From Histidinibacterium aquaticum (GTDB lineage: Bacteria; Pseudomonadota; Alphaproteobacteria; Rhodobacterales; Rhodobacteraceae), in assembly GCF_008710275.1 (NCBI RefSeq), contig NZ_VYQE01000002.1, positions 421,522-485,521 of the forward strand: 64,000 nt of DNA. Reading direction: 5' to 3'. Shown in pieces: positions 1-8,544 of the stretch (the first letter of the stretch is position 1; every line of letters starts with the position of its first letter). A program made the position numbers and the translations under genes. The notes under the pieces are model-generated. The model was given only the letters and a program-made list of their open reading frames with translations, was not told the DNA's origin and did not search any database.

Positions 1-10
1 AGCCCATTCC

Positions 11-748
11 ATGCGCAGCGACATTCCCGTGACCGTGCTGATCCGCCCGCAGATGGGCGAGAACATCGGGGCGGCCGCGCGCGCCATGTGGAACTTCGGG
101 CTGGACCGGATGCGCGTCGTCGCGCCGCGCGACGGCTGGCCGAACCCCAAGGCGGTCGCCATGGCCTCGGGCGCGGGCCGCGTGCTGGACGAGGCGCAGC
201 ATTACGACGATCTCGATGCCGCCATCGCCGACTGCACCCATGTCTACGCCACCACCGCGCGGCCCCGCGAGCTGACCAAGCCCGTCATGACGCCCGAGGC
301 CGCCATGCGCGACGCCGCCGCGCGGATCGCGGCCGGAGAGCGCGTCGCCGTCATGTTCGGACCCGAACGCGCGGGCATGGAGAACGCCGACATCGCGCGT
401 GCCACCACTATCGTGACGGTGCCCGTGAACCCCGAGTTTCCCTCGCTCAACCTCGCGCAATGCGTGCTTCTCATGGGCTACGAGTGGCGCCGCGCGACCG
501 AGGAGGCGCCCGAGACGCGGCTCGAGGGCCAGCGCACCGAGCTGGCCGAGCGGCAGGAAATCGACGCCCTCGGCGCGCACTGGGAAGAGCGGCTGGACGA
601 GGCCGGTTTCTTCTACCCCGAGACCAAGGCCGAGGGGATGCGCCAGAACCTGCGCTCGCTCCTGGCGCGGCTGCCCCTCACGAGGGCGGACGTGCAGATG
701 CTCCACGGGGTGATGCGGCAAATGGTGCGCTGGAAGGACCGGGGCTGA
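11..748 (+). CDS. trmJ: tRNA (cytidine/uridine-2'-O-)-methyltransferase TrmJ-like (SPOUT family)
   Basis: A 245-residue SpoU/TrmH-type (SPOUT) RNA 2'-O-methyltransferase. All three family motifs are visible: an N-terminal NIGAAARAMWNFGL segment (about residues 18-31), the central MFGPERAGMENADIA, and the C-terminal VNPEFPSLNLAQ followed by the knot helix. A C-terminal helical extension after residue 165 is the layout of TrmJ, which methylates the ribose of position 32 in tRNA. The target is inferred from family layout; a related rRNA/tRNA SPOUT activity is possible. It stands upstream of ctaA with a 63-bp gap and could share a transcript. Confidence 0.87.
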   Translation: MRSDIPVTVLIRPQMGENIGAAARAMWNFGLDRMRVVAPRDGWPNPKAVAMASGAGRVLDEAQHYDDLDAAIADCTHVYATTARPRELTKPVMTPEAAMRDAAARIAAGERVAVMFGPERAGMENADIARATTIVTVPVNPEFPSLNLAQCVLLMGYEWRRATEEAPETRLEGQRTELAERQEIDALGAHWEERLDEAGFFYPETKAEGMRQNLRSLLARLPLTRADVQMLHGVMRQMVRWKDRG

Positions 749-811
749 CGCGCGGCTTGCCCGGGTGACGCGCCCGGCATAGCTAGCGCCCGAAGGACGA
801 AGGATAGCGGA

Positions 812-1960
812 ATGGCCGAGAAAAGACGCGCGATCTTCGAGGAAGTTCAGACCGGCGAGCGGCAGAAGGCGGCCGAGACCGGCGCCATCGACCGGGCGGG
901 GCAGGGCGCTCGCGGGGCGATCCGGGTCTGGCTCATGGTGCTCTTCGCCCTCGTGGCCCTGATGATCGCGGTGGGCGGCATGACGCGGCTCACCGACAGC
1001 GGTCTGTCGATCACCGAGTGGGCCCCCGTCACCGGGGCGATCCCGCCGCTCAACGAGGCCGACTGGCAGTCGGAGTTCGAGGCCTACCAGCAGATCCCGG
1101 AATACCGCGAGCAGAACGCCGGCATGAGCCTCGGCGAGTTCAAGGCAATCTACTGGTGGGAATGGGGCCACCGGCAACTGGGCCGGGTCATCGGCCTCGT
1201 GTGGGCGGTGGGCTTCGTCTATTTCCTCGCCACCAAGAAGATCCCGCGCGGCTGGACCGGGCGGCTGCTCTTCCTCGGCGCGCTCGGCGGGCTGCAGGGG
1301 GCGATCGGCTGGTGGATGGTGTCCTCGGGGCTCGAGGAGGGGATGCTCGACGTCGCCTCCTACCGGCTCGCCACGCATCTTGGCCTCGCCTTCGCGATCC
1401 TCGGGCTCATCGCCTGGTACACCTTCCGCCTCGCGCGGCGCGAATCCGATCTGCTGCAGGCCCGCCGCAGTTCCGAGCGCAAGCTCTGGGGCGGGGCGAC
1501 CGGGCTGCTGCACCTGGCCTTTTTGCAGATCCTGATCGGCGCTCTGGTCGCGGGCATCGACGCGGGCCGCGCCTTCCCGACATGGCCTTCCATGGGCGGC
1601 GGATTCTTCCCGCCGGATCCGTTCCAGCTCACCCCGGTCTGGCGCAACTTCTTCGAGGACGCGGGCCTCGTGCAGTTCGTGCACCGGATGACCGGCTACA
1701 TCCTCGCCATCCTCGGGGTGGTGGTCTGGCTCCGCGCCCGGCGCTCGCCCAACCTCCGGACCCGCTTCGCCTTCAACGCGATGCTGGCGATGATGGCGGT
1801 CCAGATCCTGCTGGGCATCGTGACCGTCCTCTATTCCGCCCCTTGGCACATCGCGATCCTGCACCAGATCGGGGCCGTCGTGCTCTGGGTGCTGATCCTG
1901 CGCGGGCGCTTCCTCGCCCGCTATCCCCTGCCGCAATCCGTGAGAGGACCCTCCGCATGA
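812..1960 (+). CDS. ctaA: heme A synthase (COX15/CtaA)
   Basis: A 382-residue integral membrane protein that oxidises the C8 methyl of heme O to give heme A for aa3-type cytochrome oxidase. The four family histidines lie in membrane helices: HRQLGRVIGLVW, THLGLAFAI, FVHRMTGYILAI and LHQIGAVVLW. The length and the eight hydrophobic stretches fit the alphaproteobacterial type-2 enzyme. A GAAGGA ribosome site precedes the ATG. Its TGA overlaps the ATG of the next gene (ATGA), so the two are probably translationally coupled. Confidence 0.95.
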   Translation: MAEKRRAIFEEVQTGERQKAAETGAIDRAGQGARGAIRVWLMVLFALVALMIAVGGMTRLTDSGLSITEWAPVTGAIPPLNEADWQSEFEAYQQIPEYREQNAGMSLGEFKAIYWWEWGHRQLGRVIGLVWAVGFVYFLATKKIPRGWTGRLLFLGALGGLQGAIGWWMVSSGLEEGMLDVASYRLATHLGLAFAILGLIAWYTFRLARRESDLLQARRSSERKLWGGATGLLHLAFLQILIGALVAGIDAGRAFPTWPSMGGGFFPPDPFQLTPVWRNFFEDAGLVQFVHRMTGYILAILGVVVWLRARRSPNLRTRFAFNAMLAMMAVQILLGIVTVLYSAPWHIAILHQIGAVVLWVLILRGRFLARYPLPQSVRGPSA

Positions 1961-3432
1961 CCCCATTCGAGCAGCTCATGGCGTACCAGCGCGAAACGGC
2001 GGCGCTGGAGCAGGTCGCGGGCCGGCTCGGCTGGGACCAGGAGACGGTGATGCCCCGCGGCGCGGCCGACCAGCGGGCCGAGGAGATGGCGGCGATGGAG
2101 GGCGTGCTGCACGCCCGCCGCGTCGATCCCCGCGTCGGCGACTGGCTCGCGGCGATCGAGGAGACCTCTCTCGACGACACCGGCCGCGCCCAGCTCCGCC
2201 ACATCCGCCGCGATCACGAGCGGGCGACCAGGGTCCCCGCCCGGCTCTCGGCCGAGATCGCGCGCGTGACCTCCAAGGCGCAGCGCGTCTGGGCCGAGGC
2301 GCGCGCCAAAGACGATGTGGCCCACTTCCTGCCGATCCTCGAGCAGGTCGTCGCGCTCAAGCGCGAGGAGGGCGCCGCGCTTGCCGCCGAGGGCGACGTC
2401 TACGACGCCATGCTGCAGGACTACGAACCCGGCATGACCGGCGCCGCGCTCGACGAGCTCTTCGGCGCGCTCCGTCCCCGGCTGGTCGCGCTGCGCGAGG
2501 CGGTGCTGGCAAAGCCCGAGCCGCAGGGCGTCAGCGGCACCTTCGACGAGGGCGTGCAGATGCGGCTCAGCCGCAAGATCGCGCAGGTCTTCGGCTACGA
2601 CATGAAGCGGGGCCGCGTGGACAAGGCCGTCCACCCCTTCTCCTCGGGCTCGGGGCTCGACGTGCGCATCACCACGCGCACCGCGCCCACTGACCCGTTC
2701 AACTGCATCTACTCCACGATCCACGAGGTCGGCCACGCCAGCTACGAGCAGAACGTCGATCCGGCCTACCTGCTCACGCCGCTGGGGCAGGGCGTCTCCA
2801 TGGGCGTGCACGAGAGCCAGAGCCGCATCTACGAGAACCAGCTCGGACGCAGCCGCGCCTTCACCGATTACCTCTTCCGCGAGATGCGGGACGCCTACGG
2901 CGAGCTCGGCCTCGTCGACCCCGAGGCCTTCTACGTCGCCGTGAACCGGGTTCAGAAGGGCTACATCCGCACCGAGGCAGACGAGGTGCAGTACAACCTG
3001 CACATCCTCCTGCGTACCGACATCGAGCGCCGCCTGATCTCGCGCGAGCTCGAGGTGAACGACCTCGAAGAGGCCTGGAACGCCCGGTTCCTCGCCGACT
3101 TCGGCTACCCCGTCGACCGCCCCTCGAACGGCGTCCTGCAGGACGTGCACTGGTCGGTCGGCCTCTTCGGCTACTTCCCGACCTACACCTTGGGCAACGT
3201 CTACGCGGGCTGCCTCAACGAGGCGCTGCGCCGCGACGTGCCGGACCTCGACGCGCGGCTGGCCGAGGGCGAGACGGCCCCGGCGACCGACTGGCTGCGC
3301 GAGAACCTGCAGCGCCACGGCGGCCTGCGCGAGCCGCGCGACACCATCGCCGCCGCCTGCGGCGCGGAGCCCTCCGAGGGGCCGCTGCTAGATTACCTGG
3401 AAGCCAAGTTCGGCAGCATCTACGGGCTCTGA
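1957..3432 (+). CDS. M32 family metallocarboxypeptidase (thermostable carboxypeptidase Taq family)
   Basis: A 491-residue cytoplasmic zinc carboxypeptidase of family M32. The zinc motif HEVGH lies near residue 256 and is followed by the second family motif HESQSRIYENQLG. The C-terminal NGVLQDVHWSVGLFGYFPTY block is also characteristic. The start was taken at 1957 because its ATG overlaps the ctaA stop. It ends four bases from the convergent phosphatase gene. The physiological substrate, probably peptide C-termini during turnover, is not shown by the sequence. Confidence 0.93.
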   Translation: MTPFEQLMAYQRETAALEQVAGRLGWDQETVMPRGAADQRAEEMAAMEGVLHARRVDPRVGDWLAAIEETSLDDTGRAQLRHIRRDHERATRVPARLSAEIARVTSKAQRVWAEARAKDDVAHFLPILEQVVALKREEGAALAAEGDVYDAMLQDYEPGMTGAALDELFGALRPRLVALREAVLAKPEPQGVSGTFDEGVQMRLSRKIAQVFGYDMKRGRVDKAVHPFSSGSGLDVRITTRTAPTDPFNCIYSTIHEVGHASYEQNVDPAYLLTPLGQGVSMGVHESQSRIYENQLGRSRAFTDYLFREMRDAYGELGLVDPEAFYVAVNRVQKGYIRTEADEVQYNLHILLRTDIERRLISRELEVNDLEEAWNARFLADFGYPVDRPSNGVLQDVHWSVGLFGYFPTYTLGNVYAGCLNEALRRDVPDLDARLAEGETAPATDWLRENLQRHGGLREPRDTIAAACGAEPSEGPLLDYLEAKFGSIYGL

Positions 3433-3436
3433 AAGC

Positions 3437-4549
3437 TCAGAAGGGCCCGTCCTCCAGCACGCCGTCCGCGGACATCTGCGCGTAGAGCAGCCCCTCGCGC
3501 AGCCCGCGGTCGGCGACCGAGAGACGGTCGGTGGGCCAGAGCCGCATGAGCGCCTGAAGGATCGCGGCCCCCGACATGATCAGCGCGTGCCGGTCCTTGC
3601 CGATCCGCGGATCGTTGCGCCGCCCCTCCGGGCCGAGGGCCAGGTAGCCGCGGATCACCGCGTCGATCTGCTCGGTGGTCATCCGCAGCCCGTCGACCTT
3701 GGTCCGGTCGTAGCGGCGCAGCCCGAGGTGCGAGGCGGCCACCGTGGTGACGGTCCCCGAGGTGCCGATGATCTGGAAGCCCTTCTTCATCTGCTCCGCG
3801 GCGTAGGGTGCGAATTCCGCGAGATTTTCCTCGAAGTACCAGGACATCAGCGCGAAGCGCGCCGCGTCGTCCTCCACGTCGCGGAACTGGTCGCGCAGCG
3901 TGGCGACGCCCAGCGGCACCGAGATCCAGTCCACCACTTTCGCGACGGGGAAGGGCCCCGGGTCCTGCCTGAAGCCGGTGTGCAGACGCATGATCGCCTT
4001 GGGGCGGTCGGAATGCGGCACCTTCGTCAGGTCGATCCAGACGAGCTCGGTCGAGCCGCCGCCGATATCCACCACGAGCAGCTGGTCCGTCCGCGTCGAA
4101 ACCAGCGGCGCGCAAGAGATGACGGCGAGACGCGCCTCTTCCTCCGGCTCGATGATCTCCAGCTTCAGTCCCGTCTCGCGCTTGACCTGCGAGATGAACT
4201 GGTCGGCGTTGGTCGCGCGGCGGCAGGCCTCGGTCGCGACGAGCCGCATGTGCTTCACCTCGTGCCGGCGCAGCTTCTGCATGCAGATGCGCATCGCCGC
4301 GATGGTCCGGTTCATGGAGGCACGGCTGAGACGCCCCGACCGCTCGAGCCCATAGCCGAGCTGGACGGACTTCGAGAAGCTGTCGATCACATGGAACTGG
4401 CTGCCCTTGGGCTGGGCAATCAACATGCGACAGCTGTTCGTGCCGAGATCCAGGGCCGCATAGAGCGTGTCCGGATCCGGCGGTGCCGGTGCGGGGCTCT
4501 CGACCGGTTGTGGGAAAGCGCCCGCACCCTTGGGACGCTTGGGCGCCAT
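3437..4549 (-). CDS. Ppx/GppA family phosphatase
   Basis: A 370-residue member of the ASKHA-fold exopolyphosphatase / guanosine pentaphosphatase family. Phosphate-1 motif AALDLGTNSCRMLIA and phosphate-2 motif VVDIGGGSTELVWI are clear. The frame is open upstream to 4618, but the ATG at 4549 has a GGAGGG site seven bases upstream, so the shorter start is preferred. The C-terminal HD-like half of long Ppx proteins is absent, as in short GppA-like proteins. Polyphosphate and pppGpp cannot be told apart as substrates here. Confidence 0.88.
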   Translation of the reverse strand: MAPKRPKGAGAFPQPVESPAPAPPDPDTLYAALDLGTNSCRMLIAQPKGSQFHVIDSFSKSVQLGYGLERSGRLSRASMNRTIAAMRICMQKLRRHEVKHMRLVATEACRRATNADQFISQVKRETGLKLEIIEPEEEARLAVISCAPLVSTRTDQLLVVDIGGGSTELVWIDLTKVPHSDRPKAIMRLHTGFRQDPGPFPVAKVVDWISVPLGVATLRDQFRDVEDDAARFALMSWYFEENLAEFAPYAAEQMKKGFQIIGTSGTVTTVAASHLGLRRYDRTKVDGLRMTTEQIDAVIRGYLALGPEGRRNDPRIGKDRHALIMSGAAILQALMRLWPTDRLSVADRGLREGLLYAQMSADGVLEDGPF

Positions 4550-4784
4550 CAACACGCCCTCCGATCTGGTGTTGCTCGGAGTGTGGGGGATGCGACGTCG
4601 GAAGACAAGCTTTGTCACACCGTAACGCCGCGGCGCAGAGCAACGGTTTGCGCTTCCGCGGGGGCTTTGCGATACCTTTCGTCGCGCGCCCCCCGCGTTG
4701 TGTCGAAATCAGGCGATGGGAGCGGGCGCTCAGGGCGTATGAGGCCCGGAAGAACGGCCGCCGAGGGGGCGGCGAGGAGGCAGC

Positions 4785-5081
4785 TTGGCGCAGGTCACGA
4801 TCGTCTACTGGCGCGACATTCCCGCGCAGGTCATCGCCGGGAAAGGCCGCCGCGGCGTTAAGATACCGCTGCCCGAACGTTTCGAGCAGGCGATCGACCG
4901 CGCCGCCATGAAAAGTGGCGCCGCCGAGACGGACGACTATCTCGCGGAGTGGCGCAAGGCGCCCGCGATCGAGGTTCCGGGCGACGACAGGGAGGCGGCC
5001 GAGGCCGAAGCGGCCCGGATCGACGCCGAGTACGACACCGAGCGGCTGAAGTCGCTCATCGGGAATGACGGCCGCGCGTGA
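4785..5081 (+). CDS. small conserved protein of the 'virulence factor' family (PF13769-like)
   Basis: A 98-residue protein starting at TTG with a strong GAGGAGG site five bases upstream. It opens with QVTIVYWRDIPAQVIAG and carries the RGVKIPLPERFEQAID block of the family named 'virulence factor', for which no activity is established. Its stop overlaps an alternative GTG start of the MetF-like gene, and it is first in a coupled run of four genes (4785-7646). In related bacteria this small protein accompanies methyl-THF and corrinoid genes, so a C1-metabolism role is inferred rather than virulence. Confidence 0.8.
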   Translation: MAQVTIVYWRDIPAQVIAGKGRRGVKIPLPERFEQAIDRAAMKSGAAETDDYLAEWRKAPAIEVPGDDREAAEAEAARIDAEYDTERLKSLIGNDGRA

Positions 5082-5110
5082 CGCGAGGCCAGCGCATCAG
5101 GGAGGCCCTT

Positions 5111-6031
5111 ATGGCTCTGCTCAACTTCCGCCGGAAGGCGGCCCCCGCCGGGGCGGATTTCGACAGTTTTCTCCAGGGATATTCCATCGAGGTGATGCCC
5201 CGCACCGCCGCGAAGGTCGAGGATTTCCGGGCGATCCTCCCACAGGGCACGCGCGTCTACATCGCCCACATCGAGGGCACCCCGATCGAGGAGATGGTCG
5301 AGACAGCCAAGCGCATCTCGGGCGAGGGCTTCGACGTGATGCCGCACTTCCCGGCCCGGATCATCAAGGACCGGACGATGCTCGCCGACTGGATCGACCG
5401 CTACCAGGGCGAGGCCGGCATCGACCAGGCGCTCCTGCTCGCCGGTGGCGTGAAGGACCCCCACGGTGACTACCATTCCTCCATGCAGCTGCTGGAGACC
5501 GGTCTCTTCGACGACCGCGGCTTCAAGCGCCTGCATGTCGCCGGCCACCCCGAGGGCAACAAGGACATCGACCCCGACGGTTCGACCGCCCAGGTCGACG
5601 AGGCGATCCGCTGGAAGCAGGATTTCTCGCAGCGCACGGACGCGGAGATGGCGCTCGTCACACAGTTCGCCTTCGACGCGAAGCCGATCATCAAGTGGGT
5701 CGACAGCCTCAAGGCGGCGGGCGTCACCCTGCCGGTGCACATCGGCATCGCCGGCCCGGCCAAGCTCCAGACCCTCATCAAGTTCGCCGTCGCCTGCGGG
5801 GTCGGCCCCTCGATGAAGGTCCTGCAGAAGCGCGCGATGGACGTGACCAAGCTGATGCTGCCCTACGAGCCGACCGACGTCGTCCGCGAACTCGCCGCGC
5901 ACAAGGCCGCGAACCCCGACTTCGGGATCGAGCAGGTCCACATCTTCCCGCTAGGTGGCATCAAGACCGCGGCCGAGTGGGTGCGCGACAACACCCAAGA
6001 GGCCGGACGGCCCGCCGCGGCCAGCGCCTGA
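5111..6031 (+). CDS. methylenetetrahydrofolate reductase (MetF-like)
   Basis: A 306-residue TIM-barrel protein of the methylenetetrahydrofolate reductase family, which reduces 5,10-methylene-THF to 5-methyl-THF with a flavin. The motif LLLAGGVKDPHGDYHSSMQL and the later GPAKLQTLIKFA block fit the family. The frame is open from a GTG at 5078 that overlaps the preceding stop, but AGGGAGG six bases before the ATG at 5111 makes that start more likely. The last base of its TGA is the first base of the next ATG. It sits beside a methyl-THF methyltransferase that could use its product. Confidence 0.85.
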   Translation: MALLNFRRKAAPAGADFDSFLQGYSIEVMPRTAAKVEDFRAILPQGTRVYIAHIEGTPIEEMVETAKRISGEGFDVMPHFPARIIKDRTMLADWIDRYQGEAGIDQALLLAGGVKDPHGDYHSSMQLLETGLFDDRGFKRLHVAGHPEGNKDIDPDGSTAQVDEAIRWKQDFSQRTDAEMALVTQFAFDAKPIIKWVDSLKAAGVTLPVHIGIAGPAKLQTLIKFAVACGVGPSMKVLQKRAMDVTKLMLPYEPTDVVRELAAHKAANPDFGIEQVHIFPLGGIKTAAEWVRDNTQEAGRPAAASA

Positions 6032-6690
6032 TGGCGGCCCTGCTCTTCGACCTCGACGGGACCATGCTGGAGACCGATCCGCTGCACGCGGCGGTCTTCC
6101 GCGAGATCTTCGCCGAGCGGGGCAGGGAGATCGACGACGGGTTCTACACCCGCGAACTGCACGGCCGGCTCAACGCCGACATCTTCGGCGAGCATTTCCC
6201 GGACGAGGACGCAAGCGCGCTCGCCGATGAGAAAGAGGCCCGTTTCCGCGAGCGGCTCGGCAGCCAGGCCGAGCCCATGCCGGGCCTGCGTGCCCTGATC
6301 GGGCGCGCGGAGCAGGAGGGCTGGCCCATGGCCGTCGTCACCAACGCGCCGCCCGAAAACGCCCGCGCCATGCTCGCGGCGATCGGGCTGGACGGGCGCT
6401 TCGACACCATCGTGCTGGGCGACGACTGCCCGCGCGGCAAGCCCGACCCGTACCCCTACGCCGAAGCCATGCGCCGCCTGGGCGTCCGCGCCGAGCGGAC
6501 CGTCGCCTTCGAGGACAGCCGCGCCGGCGTCACCTCCGCCTCGCGCGCCGGGGCCTGGACGGTGGGCCTGCGCTCCAGTCTCGACGATGCCGCGCTGCGC
6601 GACGCGGGCGCGCGCCTCACGATACGCACCTACGAAGACCCCGACCTCGACACCGCGCTCGACACGCTGAAAGGAGCCCCCGCCCAATGA
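6031..6690 (+). CDS. HAD superfamily hydrolase (beta-phosphoglucomutase-like phosphatase)
   Basis: A 219-residue haloacid dehalogenase phosphatase. HAD motif I is FDLDGTMLETD at the N-terminus, motif II is VVTNAPPEN, motif III lies in GDDCPRGKPDPYPY, and motif IV is VAFEDSRAGVTSA. The helical cap between motifs I and II places it in the subfamily of beta-phosphoglucomutase and phosphoglycolate phosphatase. Start and stop both overlap neighbours (TGATG upstream, ATGA downstream), so it is made with the C1 enzymes. Its substrate cannot be read from sequence. Confidence 0.85.
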   Translation: MAALLFDLDGTMLETDPLHAAVFREIFAERGREIDDGFYTRELHGRLNADIFGEHFPDEDASALADEKEARFRERLGSQAEPMPGLRALIGRAEQEGWPMAVVTNAPPENARAMLAAIGLDGRFDTIVLGDDCPRGKPDPYPYAEAMRRLGVRAERTVAFEDSRAGVTSASRAGAWTVGLRSSLDDAALRDAGARLTIRTYEDPDLDTALDTLKGAPAQ

Positions 6691-7646
6691 CCCGCACCAT
6701 CGTGGAGTCGAAGACCAAGACCGCCATCATCGGGTTCGACGAGCCCTTCTGCGTCATCGGCGAGCGGATCAATCCGACCGGCCGCAAGAAGCTGGCCGCC
6801 GAGCTGGAAGCGGGGGATTTCTCGACGGTCGAGAAGGACGCGCTGGAGCAGGTCGCCTGCGGCGCCACGATGCTCGATGTGAACGCGGGCGTGGTCTACA
6901 ACTCGAACCCCAACCCGAACGAAACCGAACCGCCGCTCATGACCAAGATGATCGAGCTGGTTCAGGGCCTCGTCGATGTGCCGCTCTGCATCGACAGCTC
7001 GGTCCCAGGCGCGCTGGAGGCCGGTCTCGCGGCCTGCGAGGGGCGGCCGCTTCTGAACTCGGTTACCGGCGAGGAGGACCGGCTCGAGCTCGTCCTGCCG
7101 CTGGTCAAGAAATACAACGTCCCGGTCGTGGCGATCTCCAACGACGACACCGGCATTTCCGAGGATCCCGACGTCCGTTTCGCAGTCGCCAAGAAGATCG
7201 TCGAGCGCGCCGCCGATTTCGGCATCCCGGCGCATGACATCGTGGTCGATCCGCTGGTGATGCCCGTTGGCGCCATGGCGACGGCCGGACAGCAGGTCTT
7301 CACTCTCGTCCGCCGCCTGCGCGACGAGCTGGGCGTGAACACCACCTGCGGCGCCTCGAACATCTCATTCGGCCTGCCGCACCGGCACGGCATCAACGCC
7401 GCCTTCCTGCCCATGGCCATCGGCGCGGGCATGACCTCGGCCATCATGAACCCGGTCCGCCCCGTCGAGATGGAAGCGGTGCGCGCGGCGAACTTCCTGA
7501 TGAACCACGATGCCAACGGGGCCACCTGGATCGGCTTCAGCCGCGTTCTGGACGCCGTCGAGGCCGGCACGCCCTATCCCGAGGCCGCCAAGGCCGCGAT
7601 GGAGGCGGGCTCCGGCCGCGGCGGCCGCCGCCGTCGGAGGGCTTGA
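6687..7646 (+). CDS. methyltetrahydrofolate:corrinoid methyltransferase (pterin-binding domain protein)
   Basis: A 319-residue stand-alone pterin-binding TIM barrel, homologous to the methyl-THF domain of cobalamin-dependent methionine synthase and to AcsE/MtgA-type enzymes. Visible motifs are FCVIGERINPTGRKKLA near the N-terminus, MLDVNAG, LCIDSS, NSVTGE and the later CGASNISFGLPHR. It should move the methyl group of methyl-THF to a corrinoid protein. No homocysteine-binding or B12-binding domain is fused and none is encoded in the window, so partners must lie elsewhere. It is last in the coupled run beginning at 4785. Confidence 0.88.
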   Translation: MTRTIVESKTKTAIIGFDEPFCVIGERINPTGRKKLAAELEAGDFSTVEKDALEQVACGATMLDVNAGVVYNSNPNPNETEPPLMTKMIELVQGLVDVPLCIDSSVPGALEAGLAACEGRPLLNSVTGEEDRLELVLPLVKKYNVPVVAISNDDTGISEDPDVRFAVAKKIVERAADFGIPAHDIVVDPLVMPVGAMATAGQQVFTLVRRLRDELGVNTTCGASNISFGLPHRHGINAAFLPMAIGAGMTSAIMNPVRPVEMEAVRAANFLMNHDANGATWIGFSRVLDAVEAGTPYPEAAKAAMEAGSGRGGRRRRRA

Positions 7647-7677
7647 GGCCGGGGGCGAAACCCCTCATCTAGGCTGA

Positions 7678-8400
7678 ATGGCGAAGCGCACACGAAAATC
7701 ATCCGGCCGCGGACAGCGGGACCTGACCGTCAAGGTCAAGACCGCCCGCGGCCGCAAGATGTCCTCGACCCTCTGGCTGCAACGCCAGCTCAACGACCCC
7801 TACGTGAAGCGGGCGAAGGCCGAGGGCTATCGCGGCCGCGCCGCCTTCAAGATCCTCGAGCTCGACGACAAGCACCGGTTCCTCGTGCCCGGCGCCCGCG
7901 TGGTCGACCTGGGCTGTGCCCCGGGCGGCTGGAGCCAGGTGGCCGTCCGCCGCGTGAATGCGCTCGGAGAGAAGACCGACAAGAAGATCGGCCGCGTCAT
8001 CGGCGTGGACCTGCAGGAGGTCGAGCCGATTCCCGGCGCGGAGATCCACCAGCTCGACTTCATGGAGGACGGCGCCGACGACAAGGTGAAGGCCTGGCTC
8101 GGCGGCTCCGCCGACGTGGTGATGTCCGACATGGCCGCCTCCGCCTCGGGCCACAAGCAGACCGACCACCTGCGCATCGTCGCGCTCTGCGAGGCGGCTG
8201 CGGAATTGGCCTTCGACGTGCTGGAGGAGGGCGGCACCTTCGTCGCCAAGGTGCTGGCCGGCGGAGCGGAGGGCTCGCTGCAGACCCTGCTCAAGCAGAG
8301 GTTTACCTCCGTGGCCAACGTGAAGCCCCCGGCGAGCCGCTCGGATTCCGCGGAAAAGTTCGTCGTCGCAATAGGATACCGCGGTCGGGCGGCGGAGTAG
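7678..8400 (+). CDS. rlmE: 23S rRNA (uridine2552-2'-O)-methyltransferase RlmE/FtsJ
   Basis: A 240-residue RrmJ/FtsJ methyltransferase that modifies U2552 in the ribosomal A loop. SAM motif [16 protein letters not shown] is intact. The K-D-K-E catalytic set can be placed in [25 protein letters not shown] and the C-terminal [13 protein letters not shown]. The basic N-terminus ([13 protein letters not shown]) is the usual alphaproteobacterial extension. It follows the C1 cluster after 31 bases. Confidence 0.95.
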   Translation: MAKRTRKSSGRGQRDLTVKVKTARGRKMSSTLWLQRQLNDPYVKRAKAEGYRGRAAFKILELDDKHRFLVPGARVVDLGCAPGGWSQVAVRRVNALGEKTDKKIGRVIGVDLQEVEPIPGAEIHQLDFMEDGADDKVKAWLGGSADVVMSDMAASASGHKQTDHLRIVALCEAAAELAFDVLEEGGTFVAKVLAGGAEGSLQTLLKQRFTSVANVKPPASRSDSAEKFVVAIGYRGRAAE

Positions 8401-8448
8401 GGACCTCCCCGACACCACTCGCGACCGTTAATCTGAGTTAATTCAAGC

Positions 8449-8464
8449 GTTTCGCGCGCGAAAC
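8449..8464. promoter_or_regulatory. perfect 16-bp palindrome upstream of glpK (candidate operator)
   Basis: GTTTCGCGCGCGAAAC is its own reverse complement and lies about 80 bases before the glpK start, next to an AT-richer stretch (GTTAATCTGAGTTAATTC). TTTCG/CGAAA half-sites recall operators of DeoR-family repressors such as GlpR. That link is inference; no glpR gene is in the window. Confidence 0.45.
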
Positions 8465-8544
8465 ATTCGGACCGCGCAGCGGCGGGCCGGTTGCTTGCCA
8501 TGCTCGGGCGCGCCCGGCATCTTGCCGGCCAAAGGGAGGCGCGC

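Noticed and set aside
1018-3432. An 804-residue open frame containing the carboxypeptidase gene and an upstream Arg-rich part
   Set aside because: The upstream part is a different frame of ctaA; the real carboxypeptidase start is the ATG at 1957 overlapping the ctaA stop.
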